From: Flavobacteriales bacterium | Lineage (GTDB): Bacteria > Bacteroidota > Bacteroidia > Flavobacteriales > UA16 | DNA length: 5,318 nt | Assembly: GCA_030831885.1 (NCBI GenBank) | Contig: JAURKF010000279.1 | Location: 1-5,318 of the forward strand | Direction: 5' to 3' | Shown here: positions 1 to 5,318 of the stretch, piece after piece | How positions within the stretch are numbered: position 1 is the first letter of the stretch | Layout: the number at the start of each line of letters is the position of its first letter | The notes under the pieces: model-generated | Database searches by the model: none | What the model saw: only the letters and a program-made list of their open reading frames with translations | Told to the model about the DNA's origin: nothing | Made by a program: the position numbers and the translations under genes

Positions 1-722
1 AAGAAATTTCATTGGTTCTTGCAGGTATTGCAACACCACTGGTATTCTCGGTTCACTCGATTGTATCGATGGACTTCGCAACCTCAATCGTTCCTGGATG
101 GCATACCACCATCTTCCCTCCTTACTTCGTATCGGGAGCGATTTTCTCAGGATTTGCCATGGTGCAGACGCTGTTGCTCATCATGCGTAAGACTATGAAA
201 CTTGAGGCCTACATTCACCTCAAGCATATTGAGTACATGAACATCGTAATTATTGTTACGGGTTCTATTGTGGGTGTTGCTTACCTCACAGAGTTGTTCA
301 TCTCCGATTATAGTGGCGTTCAATATGAAAGCTATGCCTTCATTAATCGCTTCTCAGGTCCGTTGGCTTGGTCCTACTGGTGTATGATGACGTGCAACGT
401 AATCTCTCCGCAGCTTTTCTGGTTTAAGAAGCTTCGCACCAATTTGGTTTTCACTTTTGTGATGTCCATCATCGTAAATATCGGTATGTGGTTCGAGCGT
501 TTTGTAATCATCGTTACTTCCATTCACCGAGATTACTTGCCGGCTGCTTGGGGTGAGTTCAAGGCAACTACCATCGATATCGGGATGTTCATCGGGACTA
601 TTGGAATATTCTTCACCCTGTTCTTATTGTTTGCGCGATACTTCCCTGTGCTTGCGCTGAACGAATTGAAGACAATTCTGAAGACGTCAGGTGAAAGCTA
701 CAAAAACCAACAAAATCATTAA
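1..722 (+). CDS. actC: Alternative complex III subunit ActC, NrfD-like quinol-oxidising membrane protein (5' partial)
   Basis: C-terminal half of an NrfD/PsrC-type polytopic membrane protein. In ACIII this subunit sits in the cytoplasmic membrane and is one of the two large subunits linked to quinol oxidation and proton movement. The reading frame is open from the first complete codon at base 3 (Glu-Ile-Ser-Leu-Val), so the TTG at base 12 is not a start; the true start lies upstream. About 239 residues are visible, roughly half of the usual 450-490. They include the diagnostic run SVHSIVSMDFATSIVPGWH (bases 48-104) followed by TIFPPYFVSG, which is highly conserved in ActC. About six hydrophobic helices can be seen, starting near bases 12, 120, 237, 360, 438 and 579. 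The C-terminus is short and polar. The gene ends with TAA, 20 bases before actD, consistent with the actC-actD order of ACIII operons. ActF is the related subunit, but the SVHSIVSMDF motif and the position before actD favour ActC. Confidence 0.95.
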   Translation, partial: EISLVLAGIATPLVFSVHSIVSMDFATSIVPGWHTTIFPPYFVSGAIFSGFAMVQTLLLIMRKTMKLEAYIHLKHIEYMNIVIIVTGSIVGVAYLTELFISDYSGVQYESYAFINRFSGPLAWSYWCMMTCNVISPQLFWFKKLRTNLVFTFVMSIIVNIGMWFERFVIIVTSIHRDYLPAAWGEFKATTIDIGMFIGTIGIFFTLFLLFARYFPVLALNELKTILKTSGESYKNQQNH

Positions 723-736
723 GCAACAACGCTTTT

Positions 737-745
737 AGTACTATG
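737..745 (+). promoter_or_regulatory. Shine-Dalgarno-less translation start context of actD
   Basis: The 20-base actC-actD gap has no purine-rich ribosome binding site. The start codon has A at -3 (740) and A at -6 (737), the A-rich context reported to drive initiation in Flavobacterium and other Bacteroidota. The ten bases TACTATGGCA (739-748) recur exactly at the actF start (2001-2010). Function as an initiation element is inferred. Confidence 0.45.
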
Positions 746-1273
746 GCAAATAAAGTATTTCATGTGATGTACGACGATGACCAGACTTTGCTGGATGCCG
801 CTCGTGCACTCGTTGCTCAAGGAATTCGAGTAAAGGAAGTGTTTTCACCTTTCCCTGTTCACGGTCTCGATCCTATCATCGGTGTGAAGCGCACCCGCCT
901 GGCCATTTGTTCTTTCATGTATGCTTGCACCGGCACTGCGCTGGCGATTTTAGGTACATGGTACTTCATGGTAAGTGACTGGGATTGGAACATTGGTGGT
1001 AAGCCGAACTTCACCTGGATTGAGAACGCTCCGGCGTTTGTACCGGTGATGTTCGAGTTTTCCGTTTTCTGTGGAGCACATGGTATGGTGCTAACCTATC
1101 TGTTGCGCAACGGGACATTGCCAGGCATGCCTGCGGACAATCCAGACCCACGCACTACAGATGATAAATTTGTGATGGAAATCACAACGGAGGATAATCA
1201 AATGTCAGCGCAGGATCTAGAAGCCAAGATTCGCGCTACCAATGTTTTTGAACTTAGCATAAAGGACTATTGA
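743..1273 (+). CDS. actD: Alternative complex III membrane subunit ActD (DUF3341 family)
   Basis: A 176-residue protein of normal length for ActD, a small membrane subunit of ACIII with no cofactor of its own. In solved ACIII structures it packs against the NrfD-like subunits. The N-terminal part is a soluble domain (residues 1-48) with the typical opening of a short strand, a DDDQTLLDAA helix and the family signature SPFPVHGLD (residues 35-43). Two membrane helices follow, at about residues 52-76 and 97-121, with the conserved PVMFEFSVFCGAHGM stretch in the second. The C-terminus is a soluble, acidic tail that returns to a small domain (EITTEDNQ, then AKIRATNVFELSI). No catalytic or metal-binding motif is visible. 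The ATG at 743 is chosen because it precedes the family N-terminus directly; it has A at -3 and -6 and no Shine-Dalgarno sequence. The stop codon is separated from the actE start by one base, implying translational coupling. Confidence 0.95.
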   Translation: MANKVFHVMYDDDQTLLDAARALVAQGIRVKEVFSPFPVHGLDPIIGVKRTRLAICSFMYACTGTALAILGTWYFMVSDWDWNIGGKPNFTWIENAPAFVPVMFEFSVFCGAHGMVLTYLLRNGTLPGMPADNPDPRTTDDKFVMEITTEDNQMSAQDLEAKIRATNVFELSIKDY

Positions 1274-1274
1274 G

Positions 1275-1976
1275 ATGAAGCTAACCACCACCTTTTTCGG
1301 CATTACCACAGTGGCTGTTTTTGCACTCTCTTCGTGCAAACAAGATCCGAATTCACCGGGAGTGGAATACATGCCCGATATGTATCGCTCTCCCGCTTTG
1401 GAGGCCTATGTTGACTATGGAACTAATAAGACCATGGACTGGACGCAGGATATGAAAGATGCAGCAGGTTTGGTTGCGGTTCAGTCGCGCGTGCCAGTGC
1501 AGAACACTATTCCATATGTGAAGGCTGAGATGATGCCCTTTGTTATGCCTTACGCGTTGAATAATACCCCGGAAGATTATGAGCGTGCGGCGGCTGAAAT
1601 TCACAGCCCTCTGAAGCCTACTAAAAAGAATGTTTTGCGCGGAAAGGAAATTTACACCTACATGTGTACGCATTGCCATGGTGAGGCTGGGCATGGTGAT
1701 GGAGCCATTTCCAAGAATGGACACATTCAAGGTATTCCCGACTATGCCGGAAAGCTGAAGGATCTTCCTGAGGGAAAAATGTTTCACTCCATTACATATG
1801 GTAAAGGCTTGATGGGCCAGCACGCTTCACAGCTTAACCAGCTCGAGCGTTGGCAGATTATCGAGTATGTAAAGCTGCTGCAACAAGGAATAACTGAACC
1901 CGAGTTTGATAAAGATGACATGCTGGTATCGAAGGCCGCAGCACCTGCAACCACCGAATCTACCGCTACCAAATAA
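1275..1976 (+). CDS. actE: Alternative complex III monohaem cytochrome c lipoprotein ActE
   Basis: A 233-residue exported lipoprotein carrying one c-type haem, which passes electrons from ACIII toward the oxidase on the outer face of the cytoplasmic membrane. Residues 1-20 are a lipoprotein signal peptide with lipobox LSSC; C21 would be the lipidated cysteine. The ActE-typical EYMPDMYRSP follows at 31-40. The haem site CTHCH is at residues 131-135 (bases 1665-1679), and M180 in the GKGLMGQHASQL stretch is the likely distal haem ligand (inferred from cytochrome c fold spacing). RGKEIYTYMCTHCHGEAGHGDG and the final IIEYVKLLQQ helix are standard class I cytochrome c features. The last twenty or so residues are Ala/Thr-rich and probably disordered. 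Only one CXXCH is present, so this is not the pentahaem ActA. The start lies one base after the actD stop. The next gene is actF, the normal ACIII order. Confidence 0.95.
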   Translation: MKLTTTFFGITTVAVFALSSCKQDPNSPGVEYMPDMYRSPALEAYVDYGTNKTMDWTQDMKDAAGLVAVQSRVPVQNTIPYVKAEMMPFVMPYALNNTPEDYERAAAEIHSPLKPTKKNVLRGKEIYTYMCTHCHGEAGHGDGAISKNGHIQGIPDYAGKLKDLPEGKMFHSITYGKGLMGQHASQLNQLERWQIIEYVKLLQQGITEPEFDKDDMLVSKAAAPATTESTATK

Positions 1977-2000
1977 CTAGAAATTACTGCCCGACATATA

Positions 2001-2010
2001 TACTATGGCA
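2001..2010 (+). promoter_or_regulatory. Shine-Dalgarno-less translation start context of actF
   Basis: TACTATGGCA surrounds the actF ATG and matches the actD start exactly. The 28-base gap upstream is AT-rich around CATATATACT and contains no AGGAG-like motif or hairpin. A is present at -3 (2002). This supports the chosen start and a non-Shine-Dalgarno initiation mode, but ten bases that include ATGGC could match by chance. Confidence 0.4.
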
Positions 2011-3249
2011 CAAGCAACGACACATTTTGAAATTCCGGCATCGACCAAAAAATGGACAACCATTTTTATAATCATCGGATTGATTTCCGCTATTGGCGGG
2101 TGGTTCTTTGACAAGACAGAGCATCATCAATATTGGTGGGCTAATCTGCTTATCTGTGGATTTTTCTTCTTCGCATTGGCTATTGGAGCGATGTTCTTCT
2201 ATGCTGTTCAGTACGCAGCCGAAGTTGCCTGGACAGCACAATTGAAGAGAATTTTCGAGGCCATGTGGTCTTATCTGCCAATTGGTTTGGGGGTTGTTTT
2301 TGTAGTATTGCTGGCGGGCCAGCTTCACATAAACCATCTCTATCATTGGATGGATCCGGGTGTGGTAGATCCGAATAGCCCTTCATACGACAAGATTATC
2401 GCCAATAAAATGCCTTTCTTGTCGAGTTGGTTTTTCTGGCTTCGATTTGTTTTATATGCAGTCGTGTTTATCGTTTTCGCACGCTTGTTCCGTAAGTGGT
2501 CATTGCAGGAAGATACCATGCCAAGCCTTGAGCTGCATCTGAAGCAATACAAGCGCAGTGCTCTGTTCTTAGTGTTTTTCGCGGTTTTTTCCAGCACGAT
2601 TGCTTGGGATTGGTTAATGAGCATTGATGTGCACTGGTTCTCGACCATGTATGGATGGTATATATTCTCGGGTATGTGGGTGACGACCATGATTTTTGCA
2701 ACGCTCCTTCTAATCTGGCTGCGCGGCAAAGGGTTGATGCCTGGTATAAACGACTCGCACGTGCACGACATGGGTAAGTGGATTTTTGCTGTCAGCATGC
2801 TGTGGAGCTACTTATGGTTCTGCCAGTATATGCTGATATGGTATTCCAACATTCCCGAAGAAGTTACTTATTTTAAGGAGCGATATGACCATTACATGAT
2901 CGGAATGTGGGCAATCTTCTTTTGCAACTTTGCTATTCCATTCTACACGCTGACATCACGCGATGCTAAGCGTAACCCAAAGTATTTGACACGTGTAGGG
3001 ATTATCATTTTTATAACCCACTTCCTCGATTTGTACATGGCCGTAGTACCCGGAACGGTGCATGGTCATTTGCAATGGGGATTGGGCGACCACGGCCATC
3101 ACATCACCTTCGCATGGTGGTTTGAAATAGGAATGTTCCTAGGATTCCTTGGATTGTTCGTTAGCACTGTGATGAAGGCTCTCAGCCAAGCACCACTCGT
3201 GCCCGTGAACCATCCGTATTTGAACGAAAGTGAGAACCATCACATATAA
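2005..3249 (+). CDS. actF: Alternative complex III membrane subunit ActF
   Basis: A 414-residue polytopic membrane protein, full length for ActF, the second large membrane subunit of ACIII. About ten hydrophobic helices can be placed, near residues 17-35, 46-68, 91-109, 139-161, 184-204, 214-239, 257-280, 296-314, 330-349 and 367-390. Family landmarks include WDWLMSIDVHWFSTMYGWY (201-219) and WFCQYMLIWYSNIPEE (271-286). Polar membrane residues such as D202, D208, H210, E285 and E286 lie in these stretches; related residues are proposed to form a proton path in ACIII. A His-rich loop (VHGHLQWGLGDHGHH, 352-366) precedes the last helix. ActF is thought to have arisen from an NrfD-like ancestor related to ActC but has no known cofactor. 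The ATG at 2005 opens the frame 28 bases after actE, with no Shine-Dalgarno sequence. The gene is followed 41 bases later by coxB, linking ACIII to its oxidase. Confidence 0.95.
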   Translation: MAQATTHFEIPASTKKWTTIFIIIGLISAIGGWFFDKTEHHQYWWANLLICGFFFFALAIGAMFFYAVQYAAEVAWTAQLKRIFEAMWSYLPIGLGVVFVVLLAGQLHINHLYHWMDPGVVDPNSPSYDKIIANKMPFLSSWFFWLRFVLYAVVFIVFARLFRKWSLQEDTMPSLELHLKQYKRSALFLVFFAVFSSTIAWDWLMSIDVHWFSTMYGWYIFSGMWVTTMIFATLLLIWLRGKGLMPGINDSHVHDMGKWIFAVSMLWSYLWFCQYMLIWYSNIPEEVTYFKERYDHYMIGMWAIFFCNFAIPFYTLTSRDAKRNPKYLTRVGIIIFITHFLDLYMAVVPGTVHGHLQWGLGDHGHHITFAWWFEIGMFLGFLGLFVSTVMKALSQAPLVPVNHPYLNESENHHI

Positions 3250-3290
3250 TGAATTGTTGTTTTAGCGAACAGGAGTAAACACGAAGAGAA
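3250..3290 (+). other. actF-coxB intergenic spacer, act-to-cox junction
   Basis: This 41-base spacer is the largest gap in the window and divides the ACIII genes from the oxidase genes. I see no stem-loop followed by a T-run and no Bacteroidota-type promoter pair (a TTTG box and a TAnnTTTG box about 20 bases apart). AGGAG at 3271-3275 looks like a Shine-Dalgarno core but lies 15 bases from the coxB ATG, farther than usual. Co-transcription across the junction is therefore the simplest reading. Confidence 0.5.
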
Positions 3291-4544
3291 ATGAAACTAC
3301 TGATCATTCTGGTAATTGTTTTAGCGATCATCGCGATTGTACAATTGACCAAAGTCTATGAATTTACGCGCGCACTGCGTAAATCGAAAGAGGAGGATAT
3401 TTCACCGGCTGACAATAAGCTTAACGCCAATTTGATGGTCGTTTGGATGTTGGTATTCTTCATTTCCACGCTGTATCTATACGGCCGTTATGGTGAGTAC
3501 TTGCCTGAACCAGCATCCGAGCATGGAAAGGATGTTGACTGGCTAATGAGCGTGAACATTTGGATGATTACGGTGATGTTCTTCATCATGAATGCTATGC
3601 TTTTCCTTGTTGCCTGGAAGTATCAGTATAAAAAGGATCGTAAAGCCCGCTTCTTAGCGCATGACAATCGATTGGAAATGGTTTGGACGCTTATTCCGGG
3701 TGTTGCCATGGCATTCATCATCGTATTTGGACTGATAACATGGAACAAGATTACCGGCCCGGCATCGAAGGATGCAATGCAAGTGGAATTGTACTCGAAG
3801 CAGTTTGGGTGGATAGCACGCTATCCTGGTATTGATGGTGAATTTGGTGCGGCCAATTATAATTTGATTAGCACGGCCAATGAAATGGGCATTGTATCCA
3901 AGGAATTGATCGCTGCCAAGTTGGAAGAGTTGGATAAGGATATTGAAGGACTGAAAGTTCAGCTTGAAGAAAACAAGAAACTCCCGGTAATGCCTGATAG
4001 CTATGTGGAAACACTTCAAGATAAAATTTTCCGACTTGAGCGCCACAAACAACGTATTCTGGATTTGGGTGAATTCAAGGAGCCGAGTGGCAAAAGCAAT
4101 TGGGAAACAGGTGCCGACGATCAGGTAGTTAAAAGTGAGCTTCACTTGCCGGTTGGCAAAGAGGTAGAGTTTGTGTTTCGCTCGCAAGATGTTATTCACT
4201 CTGCTTACATGCCTCATTTCCGCGCTCAAATGAATACCGTGCCCGGTGTGCCTACGCGCTTCAAAATGACGCCCACCATTACCACCAAGGAAATGCGAGG
4301 TAAGTTGGGTGATGATAAGTTTGACTACATACTTCTTTGTAACAAAGTTTGTGGCAATGCCCATTTTAACATGCAGATGAAAATTGTTGTTGAATCACAA
4401 GAGGAATATCTTGCGTGGATGGAAAAGCAGAAAGCTTTCGCAGGTGAACCTGAGCCTGAAGCAGTGCCTGTAGAGGGGACGAAGGAAGTTGCCGATACGA
4501 TGAAAATGGCAATTACCCCAACCGCAAAGGCGAGTTTGAAGTAA
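3291..4544 (+). CDS. coxB: Cytochrome c oxidase subunit II (CuA subunit), long form with helical insertion
   Basis: A 417-residue subunit II of an aa3-type haem-copper oxidase. Its periplasmic cupredoxin domain holds the binuclear CuA centre, which takes electrons from cytochrome c and passes them to haem a in CoxA. Four hydrophobic segments are visible, at about residues 3-19, 47-64, 86-108 and 129-151. The last two match the canonical subunit II hairpin; the first two are an N-terminal addition that I recall from Bacteroidota homologues. The likely CuA ligands are H303, C350, C354, H358 and M361, with K352 at the position usually occupied by Glu. W174 in QFGWIARYPG is the probable electron-entry aromatic. 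Between NLIS (191-194) and ELHLPVG (283-289) lies a charged, helix-forming insertion of some 90 residues, where short homologues have a much shorter loop. The C-terminal tail (about 384-417) is Pro/Glu-rich and lacks a CXXCH, so this is not a caa3-type fusion. The start codon lacks a well-spaced Shine-Dalgarno: AGGAG at 3271-3275 is 15 bases upstream. Confidence 0.96.
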   Translation: MKLLIILVIVLAIIAIVQLTKVYEFTRALRKSKEEDISPADNKLNANLMVVWMLVFFISTLYLYGRYGEYLPEPASEHGKDVDWLMSVNIWMITVMFFIMNAMLFLVAWKYQYKKDRKARFLAHDNRLEMVWTLIPGVAMAFIIVFGLITWNKITGPASKDAMQVELYSKQFGWIARYPGIDGEFGAANYNLISTANEMGIVSKELIAAKLEELDKDIEGLKVQLEENKKLPVMPDSYVETLQDKIFRLERHKQRILDLGEFKEPSGKSNWETGADDQVVKSELHLPVGKEVEFVFRSQDVIHSAYMPHFRAQMNTVPGVPTRFKMTPTITTKEMRGKLGDDKFDYILLCNKVCGNAHFNMQMKIVVESQEEYLAWMEKQKAFAGEPEPEAVPVEGTKEVADTMKMAITPTAKASLK

Positions 4545-4581
4545 GACATTAAACAAAAGATTTTAGATAAAGCTTAGAACG

Positions 4582-5318
4582 ATGGGAAATGTAGAACACA
4601 CAGCTCATGATCACAGTCACGATCACGGGCACGCACATCACCACGAAGAATCTTGGATTTCGAAATACATCTTCTCTCAAGATCATAAGATGATTTCGAA
4701 GCAATTCCTTGTCACTGCCATTTTCATGGGAGTGATAGCTGTATTGCTTTCCATTTTCTTCCGTTTACAACTGGGTTGGCCAGGAGAAAAGTTTCAGATT
4801 CTGAACTTCTTCCTAGGTGATAAATGGGCTCCGGATGGATTGCTCGACAAGAATGCTTATCTCGCCATGGTAACGATTCACGGAACCATCATGGTGTTTT
4901 TCGTATTGACAGGTGGATTGTCGGGAACGTTTGCAAATCTGCTAATTCCATTGCAGGTTGGAGCTCGCGACATGGCCAGTGGTTTCCTGAACATGCTGTC
5001 TTATTGGGCGTTTTTGATATCCAGTCTAATCATGGTGGCATCGTTGTTTGTTGAAGGTGGCGCCGCCAGCGGAGGTTGGACGATTTATCCGCCACTCTCA
5101 GCATTGCCGCAAGCCATGCCCGGTTCAGGAACGGGTATGACCCTTTGGTTGATTTCGATGGTATTCTTCATCGCCTCCTCTCTGTTGGGTGGTTTGAATT
5201 ACATCGTTACAATTATCAACTTGCGCACGAAGGGTATGAAAATGACACGTCTTCCGCTCACTATGTGGGCCATTTTCGTGACCGCAATTCTGGGTGTATT
5301 ATCATTCCCTGTACTTGT
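4582..5318 (+). CDS. coxA: Cytochrome c oxidase subunit I, A-type haem-copper oxidase (3' partial)
   Basis: N-terminal 245 codons of the catalytic subunit, which binds haem a and the haem a3-CuB centre, reduces oxygen and pumps protons. The frame stays open to the window end; typical members exceed 500 residues, so more than half is missing. The ATG at 4582 is the only plausible start, since an in-frame TAG lies at 4564-4566. Residues 6-21 are a His-rich leader with nine histidines, followed by YIFSQDHKMISKQF (29-42). H100 in VTIHGTIMVFF is one low-spin haem a ligand. Ungapped alignment from memory to mammalian COX1 (offset 39) places N119, D130 and N137 at bovine N80, D91 and N98, so the D-pathway entrance is intact and the enzyme should pump as an A-family oxidase. 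GGWTIYPPLSA (164-174) is another subunit I signature. Membrane helices are visible near 41-63, 94-124, 138-160, 185-213 and from 224. The second haem a ligand, the CuB histidines and the K pathway are beyond the window. Confidence 0.96.
   Translation, partial: MGNVEHTAHDHSHDHGHAHHHEESWISKYIFSQDHKMISKQFLVTAIFMGVIAVLLSIFFRLQLGWPGEKFQILNFFLGDKWAPDGLLDKNAYLAMVTIHGTIMVFFVLTGGLSGTFANLLIPLQVGARDMASGFLNMLSYWAFLISSLIMVASLFVEGGAASGGWTIYPPLSALPQAMPGSGTGMTLWLISMVFFIASSLLGGLNYIVTIINLRTKGMKMTRLPLTMWAIFVTAILGVLSFPVL

Noticed and set aside
12..14. TTG at base 12 as a start codon for the first gene
   Set aside because: The frame is open to the window edge and the protein begins in the middle of an ActC membrane helix, so the gene is simply cut off by the window.
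1353..1823. Minus-strand open frame of 156 codons opposite actE
   Set aside because: It overlaps the haem-binding and Met-ligand region of actE on the opposite strand and encodes nothing recognisable. It is a shadow of a conserved gene.
2343..2798. Minus-strand open frame of 151 codons opposite actF
   Set aside because: Entirely inside actF, no domain or sensible start context; the actF frame is supported by ten membrane helices and conserved motifs.
3257..3327. Direct repeat TTGTTTTAGCGA at 3257-3268 and 3316-3327 flanking the coxB start
   Set aside because: The second copy encodes part of the first CoxB helix. Twelve bases of AT-rich sequence with no symmetry is not enough to propose an operator; a check for conservation in relatives would settle it.
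3654..4364. Long open frame of 236 codons on the minus strand opposite coxB
   Set aside because: It lies wholly within coxB, whose frame has clear CuA ligands and family motifs. The antisense translation shows no recognisable domain and reads as a reverse-complement shadow.
4545..4581. Possible terminator or promoter between coxB and coxA
   Set aside because: The 37 bases are A/T-rich but contain no stem-loop with a T-run and no promoter pair. coxA is most simply read from the same transcript.
4824..5054. Plus-strand open frame of 76 codons inside coxA
   Set aside because: It is out of frame with coxA, whose H100, N119, D130 and N137 signatures are encoded through the same bases. The alternative product resembles no family.

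Overview
This window is a stretch of a core aerobic respiratory operon, almost certainly from a member of the Bacteroidota. It carries six co-directional plus-strand genes. They encode the tail of alternative complex III (ACIII, a cytochrome bc1-independent quinol:cytochrome c oxidoreductase) followed by the first two subunits of an A-type haem-copper cytochrome c oxidase. The Bacteroidota assignment rests on several things: the act-to-cox gene order, the sequence style of the proteins (CoxB with two extra N-terminal helices, CoxA with a His-rich N-terminus and a GARDMAS-type helix II-III loop), and the lack of convincing Shine-Dalgarno sequences. I would not go below phylum level with confidence.

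Layout: 1-722 is the C-terminal half of actC (NrfD-like integral membrane subunit; its start lies before the window). 743-1273 is actD (two-helix membrane subunit, DUF3341). 1275-1976 is actE (lipid-anchored monohaem cytochrome c). 2005-3249 is actF (ten-helix membrane subunit). 3291-4544 is coxB (cytochrome c oxidase subunit II with the CuA site). 4582-5318 is the N-terminal 245 codons of coxA (subunit I), which runs off the end of the window. Gaps between genes are 20, 1, 28, 41 and 37 bases. None holds a recognisable promoter or terminator hairpin, so the six genes most likely form one transcript. The expected upstream partners (actA pentahaem cytochrome, actB iron-sulfur/molybdopterin-like subunit) and downstream partners (rest of coxA, probably subunits III and IV) are outside the window.

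How they work together: ACIII oxidises menaquinol in the membrane through its NrfD-like subunits and passes electrons through the cytochromes ActA and ActE. CoxB accepts electrons at CuA and hands them to haem a and the haem a3-CuB centre in CoxA, where oxygen is reduced to water and protons are pumped. CoxB has no fused cytochrome c domain, so ActE or a separate cytochrome must deliver the electrons. This fits a physical ACIII-oxidase supercomplex, as known from Flavobacterium johnsoniae.

I saw no mobile element, CRISPR array, RNA gene or undescribed system. The features most worth a second look are within known families: a long charged helical insertion in CoxB, a Lys at the usual Glu position of the CuA loop, and the histidine-rich CoxA N-terminus.
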